A DNA stretch of 64,000 nt from Actinomycetota bacterium (GCA_020160805.1 JAIUPO010000008.1:62001-126000), one strand, 5' to 3'; counted from the stretch's first letter, positions 7,798 through 16,978 are shown. Made by a program: numbers and translations. The notes: generated by a model from the sequence alone, not told the origin.

Positions 7798-9666
7798 TCA
7801 GCCGAGCCGGCCGGTGCTGTAGATCGAGCCGAGCGTGGACTGCGCGCCACGCACGATCGTGAAGGCCTCGCGCAGGTGTCTTTTGTCGAAGGAGCTGAGG
7901 TCATCGGGCCGAATGTGGTTGTCGGGAGCGATGCCGTCGGCGACCTGGGCGGCCTGGTGCCCCACGCGGACATACGAAATGAACTCGAACGCGTCGCGCA
8001 GATCGGCGACCCGCCTGGGGTCGATGACCTTGGCCTCCCCGGCGGCCGCGAGGCGATCCTGCGTGGAGCGGGCTGCCGAGCCGACGGCGAGCGCGTGAAC
8101 TCGCGCGAGGTCGACGACGGCGCCGATGCCGCCGCGCTTGATGTCGAGGGTCTCGGCGTGCTCGCCATGCTTCTCCAAGACGAAGCCGCGGAAGAAGCCG
8201 ACCGGCGGCTCATTGGCGACGGCCGCGCTCGCGAGGTGCGCGAGGAAGCGCTGCGCGCCGCGTGCCTCGCGTCGCACCGACTCCGCGAGCGTTGAATAGA
8301 GCCGTTCGTCTCCGGCGATCGGGCGCATGTCGAAGAAGATGCTGGCGCGCAGGATGGCGTCGGGGGTCGGCGCGGTGAGCCAGGTGTGAAAGACGTCCTG
8401 CCACTGCCGCAGGGTGATCCGCCACGCCGGATTGGTCGCCATGACATCGCCCGCGCACCGGGGATAGCCTGCCTCGACGAGCCAGCCTGTCACGAGCTCG
8501 GCGAAGCACTCGAAATAGGCCCGATCGTCGGGCCCAGCCGAGTCGTCGAGGATCAGAGCAGTGTCCTGATCGGCCGCCAGCGCCTGCTCCATGCGGGCCC
8601 GGCTGCCGAGCGCCACCCAGCAATAGGGCACCGGTGGCGGGCCAAGCTGCTCGTGGGCCATGTCGATCAATCGCCGCTCGATGGCATCGCCGACAGACGT
8701 CACGATCCGGCCGATATCGGCAGCGCTCGCGTCTTGCGCCACGAGCGACTGCACCACGCGGGCGAGCCGTCCGGCGACCTGCGCGACCCCGGCGCTGTCG
8801 GCCTGCTTGGCGATATCGCCCGCGAGATACACCGGATTCGCCCGCTCGAGTCGCATCAAGTCGGTGGTCGTCGCGACCCCAACGGCGTGCCCGGAAGCCA
8901 GGAGCGGCAGGTGGTGGATATTGCGCGCCACCATTTCCAGGAGGGCCTCGAAGGCCAGACCATCCGCGGGCGCGGTCACGGGATCGGCGGTCATCACCGC
9001 GTCCACCGAGTCGTGCGGGTCACGGCCACAGGCCAGGACGCGGTTGCGCAGATCGCGGTCGGTCACGATCCCGGCCAAGCGCTCGCCGTCCATGACCAGC
9101 AGCGAGGACACGCCCCGCTGCGACATCACGCGCGCGGCCTCCTGAATACTCACCCCCGACGCCACGGTGACCGGCTCACCAGGAATCAACTCGCGGAGCC
9201 GGGTCTTGAGAATCGCACTGCCAGAAGCGCTTTCCTGCTGCACCGCGACCGCACCCGCCATGCGATGCGCCGGCTGCCGATCGAAGAACTCCCGAACGGT
9301 CGGATGCGCCGCGACGAGGTCGTCAAAGGCGGCTCGTTCCATCGACAGCGTCAAGGTGTCCTCGATCGCGACCACGCTGAAGGCCGACGGATTGCCGTGC
9401 AGCAAAGTCGTCGCCCCGAAGGCGGTGCCCACCTCCCCCCGGTCCACCAACGCTCCGGAGGTGTCGCGGACGTCAACGGCGCCGGAGCGCACGACATACA
9501 GCCGATCGTTCGGGAGCCCAGGCGTCATGATCGCGCTGCCGCGCCGGTGGTAGGTCACGCTCATCCGGCGCACGAGCGCGAGGAGAGCTGCCGGCGGCAG
9601 GTCCTCGAAGGGTGCGTGGGCCGCGAGGAAATCGCGGATCTCCGCCAACTCGACATCGAGCGCCAT
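7798..9666 (-). CDS. cNMP-binding / CBS / DUF294 nucleotidyltransferase-like protein
   Basis: 622 residues. Domains in order: cyclic-nucleotide-binding-like beta roll (about 10-125; ITPGLPNDRLYVVRSGAVDV), two CBS motifs (about 165-280; GVSSLLVMDGERLAGIVTDR and LPLLASGHAVGVATTTDL), the DUF294 nucleotidyltransferase domain (about 330-440; GSRARMEQALAADQDTALI, with GS followed by Glu and DxD), and the C-terminal helical substrate-binding domain. It resembles GlnD-type regulatory nucleotidyltransferases fed by a ligand sensor. The target is unknown; the co-transcribed exonuclease is the obvious candidate partner. ATG 9666 is divergent from the ABC exporter with 140 bases between. Confidence 0.85.
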   Translation of the reverse strand: MALDVELAEIRDFLAAHAPFEDLPPAALLALVRRMSVTYHRRGSAIMTPGLPNDRLYVVRSGAVDVRDTSGALVDRGEVGTAFGATTLLHGNPSAFSVVAIEDTLTLSMERAAFDDLVAAHPTVREFFDRQPAHRMAGAVAVQQESASGSAILKTRLRELIPGEPVTVASGVSIQEAARVMSQRGVSSLLVMDGERLAGIVTDRDLRNRVLACGRDPHDSVDAVMTADPVTAPADGLAFEALLEMVARNIHHLPLLASGHAVGVATTTDLMRLERANPVYLAGDIAKQADSAGVAQVAGRLARVVQSLVAQDASAADIGRIVTSVGDAIERRLIDMAHEQLGPPPVPYCWVALGSRARMEQALAADQDTALILDDSAGPDDRAYFECFAELVTGWLVEAGYPRCAGDVMATNPAWRITLRQWQDVFHTWLTAPTPDAILRASIFFDMRPIAGDERLYSTLAESVRREARGAQRFLAHLASAAVANEPPVGFFRGFVLEKHGEHAETLDIKRGGIGAVVDLARVHALAVGSAARSTQDRLAAAGEAKVIDPRRVADLRDAFEFISYVRVGHQAAQVADGIAPDNHIRPDDLSSFDKRHLREAFTIVRGAQSTLGSIYSTGRLG

Positions 9667-9806
9667 GCCTCCATCGTGCCCGGCCCGGACATCGACGGCG
9701 CCGGCGCCTCCCCGACGACGCGCCGGACGCGCGGGATCGTGCGCCCAACGCGAAAGTCCAGAAAGGACATGGGCATGACCCAGCCTCAGGTGATGTTCTA
9801 TCCCTC

Positions 9807-11540
9807 ATGTTGTGGTCGCTCATCCGTTCCCATCTGCGGCCGTATGCCGGCGCGGTGGCGGCGATCGTCGTCCTGCAGTTCGTCTCGACGCTGACGACGC
9901 TTTATCTGCCGTCGCTCAATGGGCGGATCATCGATGATGGGGTGGCGGTCGGCGACACCGGCGAAATCTTGCGGCTCGGCGCGATCATGCTGGCCGTCTC
10001 GCTCGTCAACATTCTCGCCACGGTCGCGATCGCCCGGAATGCTGCGGCGACGTCGGCGTCGATGGCGCGGGATCTGCGCGGCGAGGTCTTCGGATCGGTC
10101 ACGGGCTTCTCGGCCCAGGAGCTGTCCCGCTTCGGCCCGCCAACGCTGATTTCGCGCAACACCAATGACGTTCAGCAGGTCCAACTCGTCGTGAACATGG
10201 GCCTGATGTTCATGGTCTCGATCCCGATCATGATGATCGGCGGCATCATCATGGCGCTGCGCGAGGACGTCGGACTGTCGTGGTTGGTCGCCGTCGCGGT
10301 GCCGCTGCTCGGTGTGATCGTCGGGTCCATCGTCTATCGGATGTTGCCGTGGTTCCGCCGCATGCAGGAGAGCGTTGACACCGTCAATCGCATTCTGCGA
10401 GAACAGATCACAGGCATCCGCGTGGTGCGCGCCTTCGTCCGGGAGGACTTCGAGGAGCGCCGCTTCGATGCGGCGAACACGACATACACCGGCACCGCGG
10501 TCGCCGTCGGCAAGCTCTTCTCCCGGGTCTTCCCGCTCGTCATGCTCGTCTTCAATGCGGCGACGGTCGCCGTCTGGTGGTTCGGTGCCAAGCGCGTCGA
10601 CACCGGCGCGATGGAGGTCGGCGCTCTGACTGCCTTCATGCAGTACCTCATGCAGATTCTGATGTCTGTCATGTTCGGCACGATGATGTCGATGATGATT
10701 CCGCGGGCGGCCGTCTCTGCTGGCCGGATCACCGAGGTGCTTGAAACCCGGTCCACCGTCGTGGACACGGGCGAGCCGCTCGCCATCCCGGACGGTCCGC
10801 TGGCGGTGGAGTTCCGGTCGGTCGATTTCGCGTATCCGGGCGCCGAGCAGCCAGTCTTGTGCGGGGTGTCCTTCATCGCCGAACCCGGCCGCACGACCGC
10901 GATCATCGGCTCCACCGGCGCCGGCAAGTCCACCCTCATCGGCCTGGTGCCCAGGCTGTATGACGTGACCGCCGGCTCCGTTCTCCTCGGCGGCGTCGAG
11001 GTGCGCGATGCCGCCATCGCCGATTTGTGGCGGCATATCGGCCTCGTCCCGCAGAAGCCCTTCCTGTTCAGCGGAACGGTCGCGAGCAATTTGCGCTATG
11101 GCGACCCGGACGCCACCGATGAGGACTTGTGGGGGGCCCTGCGGGTGGCACAAGCGGAGGATTTCGTCGCCGCCATGCCGGGCGGTCTCGATGCACCCAT
11201 TAGTCAGGGCGGGACGAATGTCTCCGGGGGTCAGCGGCAACGTCTCGCGATTGCGCGGGCGCTCGTGCGCCGGCCCGAGGTCTACCTCTTCGACGACGCC
11301 TTCTCAGCCCTCGACGTCGCGACCGACGCGCGGCTGCGGGAGGCGCTGCGTCCGCATACCACGGCAGCGACGGTCATCGTTGTGGCGCAACGGGTTTCCA
11401 GCATCATCGATGCCGACCAGATCATCGTGCTGGAGGACGGCCGGGTGGTCGGGCGCGGACGGCATACGGACTTGCTCGAGATGTGCCAGACCTATGCCGA
11501 GATCGTCGCCTCGCAAACCCTGGAAGCGGTGCAGCCATGA
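9807..11540 (+). CDS. ABC exporter half-transporter with degenerate ATP site
   Basis: 577 residues from ATG 9807 (MLWSLIRSHLRPYAG), which matches the usual N-terminus of this family. Residues 1-310 form the six-helix exporter domain, then a nucleotide-binding domain with Walker A GSTGAGKST and signature VSGGQ. The catalytic Glu after Walker B is Asp (LFDDAFSALD) and the switch His is Gln (VVAQRVSS), so this half supplies the non-hydrolysing site. Its stop overlaps the start of the partner gene as ATGA. Together they make a heterodimeric exporter of the TM287/288-BmrCD kind, likely for drugs or lipids. Confidence 0.9.
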   Translation: MLWSLIRSHLRPYAGAVAAIVVLQFVSTLTTLYLPSLNGRIIDDGVAVGDTGEILRLGAIMLAVSLVNILATVAIARNAAATSASMARDLRGEVFGSVTGFSAQELSRFGPPTLISRNTNDVQQVQLVVNMGLMFMVSIPIMMIGGIIMALREDVGLSWLVAVAVPLLGVIVGSIVYRMLPWFRRMQESVDTVNRILREQITGIRVVRAFVREDFEERRFDAANTTYTGTAVAVGKLFSRVFPLVMLVFNAATVAVWWFGAKRVDTGAMEVGALTAFMQYLMQILMSVMFGTMMSMMIPRAAVSAGRITEVLETRSTVVDTGEPLAIPDGPLAVEFRSVDFAYPGAEQPVLCGVSFIAEPGRTTAIIGSTGAGKSTLIGLVPRLYDVTAGSVLLGGVEVRDAAIADLWRHIGLVPQKPFLFSGTVASNLRYGDPDATDEDLWGALRVAQAEDFVAAMPGGLDAPISQGGTNVSGGQRQRLAIARALVRRPEVYLFDDAFSALDVATDARLREALRPHTTAATVIVVAQRVSSIIDADQIIVLEDGRVVGRGRHTDLLEMCQTYAEIVASQTLEAVQP

Positions 11541-13528
11541 GCGACCGCATCCTCACCGAGGAAGAGAAGGCAGCCCAGCAGCGCCGTGGGGCGGCCGGAG
11601 CGGCGCAGCGCGGCGGACCACCGCATATGCGGATGGGCCAGCCTGGCGAGAAGTCCCGCAACTTCGGCCCGTCCGCGCGGCGACTGCTCGGATTGATGCG
11701 CGAGGACCGGATCGGATTGTGGGCGGCGCTGGCATTCGCCCTGGTGTCGGTTGTCTTGAACGCGCTCGGGCCACGGATTCTCGGGCACGCCACAGACCTG
11801 GTCTTCGAGGGGTGGGCGGGCAGCAAGTTCCCTGCTGGCATGACGCAGGAGGCGGTCGTTGCCGGGCTGCGCGCCCAGGGACAGAACGACTTCGCCGAGG
11901 TCGTGGGCGCCATGTCGCACTTCGTCGCCGGCCAGGGCATCGACTTCGGCGCGCTGCGGTCGGTGCTGCTGCTGGCCCTGGCGTTGTATGCCGCGGCGAG
12001 CCTGCTCTCGTGGGCTCAAGCGCGGATCATCGTGCAGATCGTCAATGGCGCGGTCTATCGGCTGCGGCGGGACGTCGAGGCCAAGCTGAACCGACTTCCG
12101 TTGGCGTACTTCGATTCTCAGCCGCGTGGCGAGTTGCTCTCACGGGTGACCAATGACGTGGACAATATCGGGCAGAGCTTGCAGCAAACCCTCAGTCAAC
12201 TCATCACGAGCTTCCTCACCGTGATCGCGATGCTCGCGATGATGTTCTGGGTGTCGCCGCTGCTGGCCATCCTGGGACTGGTGACGATCCCCATCTCAAT
12301 CGGGATCACGGCGGTGATCGGCAAGCGCAGCCAGGCGCACTTCGTGCAACAGTGGAAGTCGACCGGTGAGCTGAACTCGATTGTCGAGGAGACCTTCACC
12401 GGCCACGGACTGGTTAAGGTCTTCGGCCGGGCGGATGCGGCGCAAGCGGCCTTCGAGGCCAAGAATGACGACCTGCGTGGTGCGTCCTTCGGCGCGCAGT
12501 TCATCTCCGGCCTGATCATGCCGATGATGATGTTCGTCGGGAACCTCAACTATGTCTTCATCGCGGTCGTGGGCGGGCTGCGGGTGGCGTCCGGGTCGAT
12601 GAGCATCGGCGATGTCCAGGCCTTCATCCAGTACTCCCGCCAGTTCACCCAGCCGTTGACCCAGGTCGCCTCCATGGCGAATCTCATGCAGAGCGGTGTC
12701 GCCTCGGCGGAGCGGGTCTTCGAGGTGCTGGACGCGCCGGAGAATGTGCCCGAGCGATCGGGCCTGCTCGACTCCGGCACCCGCGGCGAGGTCGCCTTCG
12801 AGCACGTCTCGTTCGCCTACGATCCGCAACGCCCGCTCATCGAAGACCTATCGCTGTCGGTTCACCCCGGCCAGACGGTGGCCATCGTCGGGCCGACGGG
12901 CGCTGGCAAGACGACACTCGTCAACCTGATCATGCGCTTCTACGAGCTGAACTCTGGCCGGATCACCTTGGACGGCACCGATATCACCGAGCTGACTCGG
13001 CACGAGTTGCGTTCTCGGATCGGCATGGTGCTGCAGGACACCTGGCTGTTCGAGGGCACAATCGGCGAGAACATCGCCTACGGCAAACCTGGTGCCTCTG
13101 ATGCCGAGGTCCGGGCCGCCGCCGAGGCGACCTATGTCGACCGTTTCGTCCACTCGCTGCCGGATGGCTACGACACCATGCTCGATTCGGAGGCCAGCAA
13201 TATCAGCGCCGGTGAGAAGCAATTGGTCACGATCGCCCGCGCCTTCATCTCCGACCCCTCGCTGCTCATCCTGGACGAGGCCACCTCGTCGGTGGACACC
13301 CGCACCGAGGTCCTGGTCCAGCACGCCATGGCCGCGCTGCGCTCCGACCGGACCAGCTTCGTCATCGCGCACCGCCTCTCCACGATCCGAGACGCCGATC
13401 TCATTCTCGTGATGGAGGACGGCCGAATTGTCGAGCAGGGCTCGCACGCCGAACTCCTGGCTGCCGGAGGCGCTTTCGCCCGCCTCTATGCCGCCCAGTT
13501 CGCCGGCGCGCTCGAGGAGTCCGCCTGA
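11537..13528 (+). CDS. ABC exporter half-transporter, catalytic partner
   Basis: 663 residues from ATG 11537 in a 4-base ATGA overlap. It has a Gly/Gln/Arg-rich cytoplasmic N-terminus of about 45 residues, a six-helix transmembrane domain with an insert of about 45 residues after the first helix (around 85-130), then a nucleotide-binding domain with Walker A GPTGAGKTT, signature ISAGE, canonical Walker B LLILDEATSSVD and switch His in VIAHRLST. The signature deviates from LSGGQ. With the upstream half it makes an asymmetric exporter in which this Walker B works with the partner's signature. Confidence 0.9.
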   Translation: MSDRILTEEEKAAQQRRGAAGAAQRGGPPHMRMGQPGEKSRNFGPSARRLLGLMREDRIGLWAALAFALVSVVLNALGPRILGHATDLVFEGWAGSKFPAGMTQEAVVAGLRAQGQNDFAEVVGAMSHFVAGQGIDFGALRSVLLLALALYAAASLLSWAQARIIVQIVNGAVYRLRRDVEAKLNRLPLAYFDSQPRGELLSRVTNDVDNIGQSLQQTLSQLITSFLTVIAMLAMMFWVSPLLAILGLVTIPISIGITAVIGKRSQAHFVQQWKSTGELNSIVEETFTGHGLVKVFGRADAAQAAFEAKNDDLRGASFGAQFISGLIMPMMMFVGNLNYVFIAVVGGLRVASGSMSIGDVQAFIQYSRQFTQPLTQVASMANLMQSGVASAERVFEVLDAPENVPERSGLLDSGTRGEVAFEHVSFAYDPQRPLIEDLSLSVHPGQTVAIVGPTGAGKTTLVNLIMRFYELNSGRITLDGTDITELTRHELRSRIGMVLQDTWLFEGTIGENIAYGKPGASDAEVRAAAEATYVDRFVHSLPDGYDTMLDSEASNISAGEKQLVTIARAFISDPSLLILDEATSSVDTRTEVLVQHAMAALRSDRTSFVIAHRLSTIRDADLILVMEDGRIVEQGSHAELLAAGGAFARLYAAQFAGALEESA

Positions 13529-13537
13529 CGGGCGCGA

Positions 13538-13560
13538 CGGCATACGGTGCTCGTATGCCG
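13538..13560. repeat. Hairpin made of two inverted octamers
   Basis: CGGCATAC at 13538-13545 and GTATGCCG at 13553-13560 form a perfect 8-bp stem with a 7-base loop, in the 26-base gap between the ABC gene and crcB. The right arm contains the crcB start codon. It may act as a weak terminator for the exporter transcript or hide the crcB start; there is no T-run. It is also an inverted pair of the dispersed octamer. Confidence 0.6.
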
Positions 13561-14025
13561 CCCCGCGAACCCGCCGTGCTCGCGGCGGTCGCGGTCGGCG
13601 GCGCGGTGGGGGCGACGGCGCGGTGGGGGCTCGGGTCGTGGACCGCGCTGACCGAGGCACTCGATCCCGGGTGGGGCGGGTCGGCCGGCGCTGTGCTGGC
13701 CATCAATGTCTTCGGCTCGTTCCTTATGGGACTGCTCGTCTGCTGGTTGCTGCGCCGGCCAGGTCATCGGCTGGCGCGCCCTTTCCTCGGCACCGGGATT
13801 CTGGGCGGCTTCACGACCTTCTCGACCGTCGCGTATGACGCCCACTCACTCTGGTCGGCGGGCGAAAGCCTCACCGCCGCAAGCTATTTCATCCTCACCC
13901 CAGTGCTGGCCATCCTGGCGTGCTGGGTCGGCGTCCGGGCGATGCACCGGCTGCTGGGCGGTCGTCTACCGGCCGAGGCCGACGCCGGAGACCTGTTTGG
14001 TCCCACCGAGGAGGCAGGAGTATGA
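13555..14025 (+). CDS. crcB: CrcB/Fluc fluoride channel subunit
   Basis: 156 residues, four membrane helices. The family signature is seen in TARWG near the start, NVFGSFLMG in helix 2 and GGFTTFSTVAYDA in helix 3, which hold the fluoride-path Asn, Phe and Thr/Ser residues. Its C-terminal tail is longer than usual. The stop overlaps the next crcB gene as ATGA. Fluc channels are dual-topology dimers, and adjacent paired genes normally make an antiparallel heterodimer that exports fluoride. ATG 13555 lies inside an octamer copy, and no fluoride riboswitch fits in the 26-base leader. Confidence 0.85.
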   Translation: MPPREPAVLAAVAVGGAVGATARWGLGSWTALTEALDPGWGGSAGAVLAINVFGSFLMGLLVCWLLRRPGHRLARPFLGTGILGGFTTFSTVAYDAHSLWSAGESLTAASYFILTPVLAILACWVGVRAMHRLLGGRLPAEADAGDLFGPTEEAGV

Positions 14026-14366
14026 CGATCCTCCTCGTCGCGCTCGGCGGCGCAGCCGGCGCCGTGGTGCGCTACCTGACCGATGCGCTCGTCGCCGCCC
14101 GCTTCGGGCGCGCCCTCCCGTGGGGGACGCTGGTCGTCAATGTCGTCGGCTCATTCCTCCTCGGGGTGGTCATGGCCAAATTCACGGGTGACGCAGCCCT
14201 CTTCGCTGGCACCGGTTTTTGTGGCGCCCTCACGACATACAGCACCTTCGCCAGCGAAAGCGTCGGCTTGCTCGACGAGAAGGCAGCGGGCAAGGCCGTG
14301 GCCAATGTGGTGCTGAGCCTGACGCTCGGCCTGGCGGCCTGCGCGCTCGGGGTGGCGCTCGGCTGA
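14022..14366 (+). CDS. crcB: CrcB/Fluc fluoride channel subunit, second half
   Basis: 114 residues, four helices, from ATG 14022 with GAGGCAGGAG just upstream and a 4-base overlap with the first crcB. NVVGSFLLG and GALTTYSTFASES are the conserved channel segments, and VVRYLTD is the N-terminal Arg motif. It should insert in the opposite topology to its partner to form the functional channel. Confidence 0.85.
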   Translation: MTILLVALGGAAGAVVRYLTDALVAARFGRALPWGTLVVNVVGSFLLGVVMAKFTGDAALFAGTGFCGALTTYSTFASESVGLLDEKAAGKAVANVVLSLTLGLAACALGVALG

Positions 14367-14385
14367 CGGATGTGACGCTGACCGA

Positions 14386-16302
14386 TTAGGACGAGAGCCA
14401 CTCGCCGAAAGCGTCGAAAGAGTATGGCCGGCCGAGGAATTCGGCGACCAAGTCCGCGGCGTCGGCGCTGCCACCCGGCGCGAGCACCTGATCCCGGTAG
14501 CGGCCCGCCGCATCCGGTGCGAACAGGTCAGCGGGGTCGAAGGCACCGAAGAGGTCCTTAGCGATGACCAGGCTCCACATATAGGTGTAGTAGCCCGAGC
14601 CATAGCCGTCGAGGTGCCCGAAGGCGGCTTGGAAATGCGTGTCGGGCAGTCGCGCCAGCAGGTCGTAGCGGCCCTGCAGGTCCGCGACGAAGGCCGTGTG
14701 ATCGGCCGGCCGCTCCTTGTGCAGGCCATAGGACACCGCGGCATAGAACATCTGGGTCCGCGCCTTCTGACCCTTGCCGAATTCGTGCGCGCGCACCATC
14801 TTCGCGACGAGGTCCGCCGGGATCGGCTGCCCGTCCTCATCGGTGGCGAACGAGGCGAGCACCGTCCCATCCCACGCCCACTCCTCGAGCATTTGCGAGG
14901 GCGCTTCGACGAAATCCCATTCCGTCGCGACTCCGCTGAAGCGCACCCAGCGCTGCTGTCCGCCGAGGATGTGATGCACGAGGTGACCGAACTCGTGGAA
15001 GAGCGTCACGACATCGGAATGCTCCATCAGCCCCGTTGGGAAATTGCAGACCAGCGCGCCCTCGGGCAGCACCTCACCGTCCACGCCGCTGGTGATGCTG
15101 AACTGGGCGGCGTGCTTGTACTTGCCCTCCCGCGGGTGCAGGTCCAGATAGATGCGCCCGATAATCGCGCCATCCCGGTGCACGTCATATGCCGTGACCT
15201 CCTCATGCCAGACCGGCACCTCGGGCTGCTCGACATAGGAGATCCCGAAAAGCCGTGCGGTGACATCGAGCAAGCCAGCGCGAACCTTGGGGAAGGCGAA
15301 GTAGCGACGCACCTCTTGGGCGTCCACGTCATACTGCTCGCGGCGCACCCGCTCGGCATAGAAGCCCGAATCTGCTGCTGTCAGTGCGGTTTTCGTCGGA
15401 TCATCCTGCTGTGCGCGGGCAAGGAGTATGCCGATGTCGCGCTTTCCCGGGGCCTCGGCGAGCGCGGCGATCCGATCGATGAACTCCCCGATCGCGGCGC
15501 CACGGCCGATCATCTTGACCTCGGCGTCGAAGTCCGGCCAGTCGGCATACCCCAGCAGCCCGGCGAACTCGTGGCGCAGGTCGAGAATCTCGTGCAGGAT
15601 CGCGTCATTCGCCGGCCAGCCGCGGTTGAGGAAGGCCGTATGCAGTTCGCGCCGCGCCGCCGCATCCGTCGCGAAGGTCGTGAACGGGATCAGGTCGGGG
15701 TAGTCGGTGCTGATCGTGACAAGCCCGTCCGCATCGGCCGGGTGCGCCGCGATGTAGTCCGCGGGCAGCCCGTCAAGCCGGTCGGCCGTGACTCGGATCG
15801 TGCGGACGTCATCGCGAATATGCCGACCGAACTCCTGACCGAGCACGGTCAGCCGCTCCTGGATGGCGGTGATGCGCTCGCGCGTGGCCTCATCCTGGTC
15901 CACGCCGGAGCGGCGGAAGTCCCGCAGCGTCCGCTCGAGCAGGCGCCGGGCATCGCCGTCCAGGCCCGCCGGATCGAGGGCGGAGAGCACGTCATACAGC
16001 GGCCGGTCCAAGGCCCTCGCGGTGAGGAACTTCGAGACCTCTTGGCTGGCCCGCTCACACTGCTCGCGAACGGCTGGGTCCGGATGGACCTCGGCGAAGA
16101 GGCTGGCCATCCCGCCAGCCTCGCCGAGACCGATATCGCCGGAGTTCCAGGCCTGGAGGGCGTCTAATGCCGACCTGCTTGCTCCGTCCTTCAGGTCTGT
16201 CACGACGTCTTGGGCCCGCGTCAGAGCAGCGGTCAGCCGCTGATCCAGGAAGGCCAGCCAGGCGGCATCGGTCGCGGGCAGGGTCAGCGGGGCGAGCGGC
16301 AT
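14386..16302 (-). CDS. M3 family zinc oligopeptidase
   Basis: 638 residues, close to the usual size for the thimet oligopeptidase/dipeptidyl carboxypeptidase (Dcp/OpdA) family. The zinc site is HEFGH (H436, E437, H440) with the third ligand E466 in EWDFVEAPSQMLEEW. The long helical N-domain that closes over the active site is complete. There is no signal peptide, so it should cut short peptides in the cytoplasm. The gene converges on crcB with 19 bases between. Confidence 0.9.
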   Translation of the reverse strand: MPLAPLTLPATDAAWLAFLDQRLTAALTRAQDVVTDLKDGASRSALDALQAWNSGDIGLGEAGGMASLFAEVHPDPAVREQCERASQEVSKFLTARALDRPLYDVLSALDPAGLDGDARRLLERTLRDFRRSGVDQDEATRERITAIQERLTVLGQEFGRHIRDDVRTIRVTADRLDGLPADYIAAHPADADGLVTISTDYPDLIPFTTFATDAAARRELHTAFLNRGWPANDAILHEILDLRHEFAGLLGYADWPDFDAEVKMIGRGAAIGEFIDRIAALAEAPGKRDIGILLARAQQDDPTKTALTAADSGFYAERVRREQYDVDAQEVRRYFAFPKVRAGLLDVTARLFGISYVEQPEVPVWHEEVTAYDVHRDGAIIGRIYLDLHPREGKYKHAAQFSITSGVDGEVLPEGALVCNFPTGLMEHSDVVTLFHEFGHLVHHILGGQQRWVRFSGVATEWDFVEAPSQMLEEWAWDGTVLASFATDEDGQPIPADLVAKMVRAHEFGKGQKARTQMFYAAVSYGLHKERPADHTAFVADLQGRYDLLARLPDTHFQAAFGHLDGYGSGYYTYMWSLVIAKDLFGAFDPADLFAPDAAGRYRDQVLAPGGSADAADLVAEFLGRPYSFDAFGEWLSS

Positions 16303-16518
16303 ACTCCGACCCTAACCAGCCGGGTCGGCCCGGTCCGGCATATGCCCGAACCCACCCCTTGGGGTAGAAAGCCGCGGTCGGCGCAAGTGGGCGGGCAGTG
16401 CTCTGCGGCCAGTCCTCCGCGCGGCGTACGTTGGCAATTACGGCAGGCGTATCGCGCGCGGCCACGCACGACGAGACGAGATCGACGAGGGTTGATTTCG
16501 GACGGAAGGGTGAGGGGC

Positions 16519-16671
16519 ATGACCCCAGGCGAGGACACGGAGACGGACAGCCAGGCAGGGCAGTCAGCGCACGATAGTGGTCAGCACGATGTGGCCGCCG
16601 GGGAGGAGTTCCGTCAGCGCGGCGACTGGACCGAAGAGGATGCGGGCGGTCCGCAGGTGTGGGACAGCTAG
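16519..16671 (+). CDS. Short acidic peptide ending at an in-frame amber stop
   Basis: 50 residues from ATG 16519, with GGAAGGGTGAGGGG upstream as a strong ribosome-binding site. It is acidic and Gln/Gly-rich, ending GDWTEEDAGGPQVWDS before TAG 16669-16671. The next frame at 16681 is in the same phase with no other stop, so the two pieces together look like one 147-residue protein broken by one stop codon, or a two-cistron unit. Function unknown. Confidence 0.45.
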   Translation: MTPGEDTETDSQAGQSAHDSGQHDVAAGEEFRQRGDWTEEDAGGPQVWDS

Positions 16672-16680
16672 GGCAATCTC

Positions 16681-16962
16681 GTGGCGGAAGGCGAAGGCGC
16701 ACAAGAGTTTTCATCTCCCGGAGCAGTCTCGGGGGAGCGCCGCATCTCGGAGCTGGATGAGGTTTGCGATGGCGGCTACGGCATCGGCTCTGCCGCCTGC
16801 CTCGACAACGGCGCCATGCCGCTGGGTCACTCGGTCAAGGCTTGGCAGGACACCATGACCTATGTCGTCGACGGCGCCCCGGGCTACGCCGACGCCGAGC
16901 CGCACCTGTGGTTCCTCGACGAGACGGCCGCCCAAAACGCCGGCTTCCGCCCTGTGGTTTAG
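16681..16962 (+). CDS. Sunset-domain-like small protein
   Basis: 93 residues from GTG 16681. The C-terminal half reads GGYGIGSAACLDNGAMPLGH, then VKAWQDTMTYVVDGAPGY and LWFLDETAAQNAGFRPVV. I match this to the short sunset domain (Y/F...PG.....WF..E..A..AGFR) seen in actinobacterial envelope-associated proteins. No good ribosome-binding site precedes the GTG, which supports reading it as the second half of the frame that begins at 16519. Role unknown. Confidence 0.55.
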   Translation: MAEGEGAQEFSSPGAVSGERRISELDEVCDGGYGIGSAACLDNGAMPLGHSVKAWQDTMTYVVDGAPGYADAEPHLWFLDETAAQNAGFRPVV

Positions 16963-16978
16963 CCGCTACACCCGCAGG

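Noticed and set aside
9776-9894. Possible leader peptide (MTQPQVMFYPSCC) before the ABC exporter
   Set aside because: AAAGGAC precedes ATG 9770/9776, but the frame simply overlaps the exporter start for 120 bases without attenuator structure; I could not support a regulatory role.
13529-13554. Fluoride riboswitch before crcB
   Set aside because: Only 26 bases separate the ABC stop and the crcB start, too short, and no matching motif is seen.
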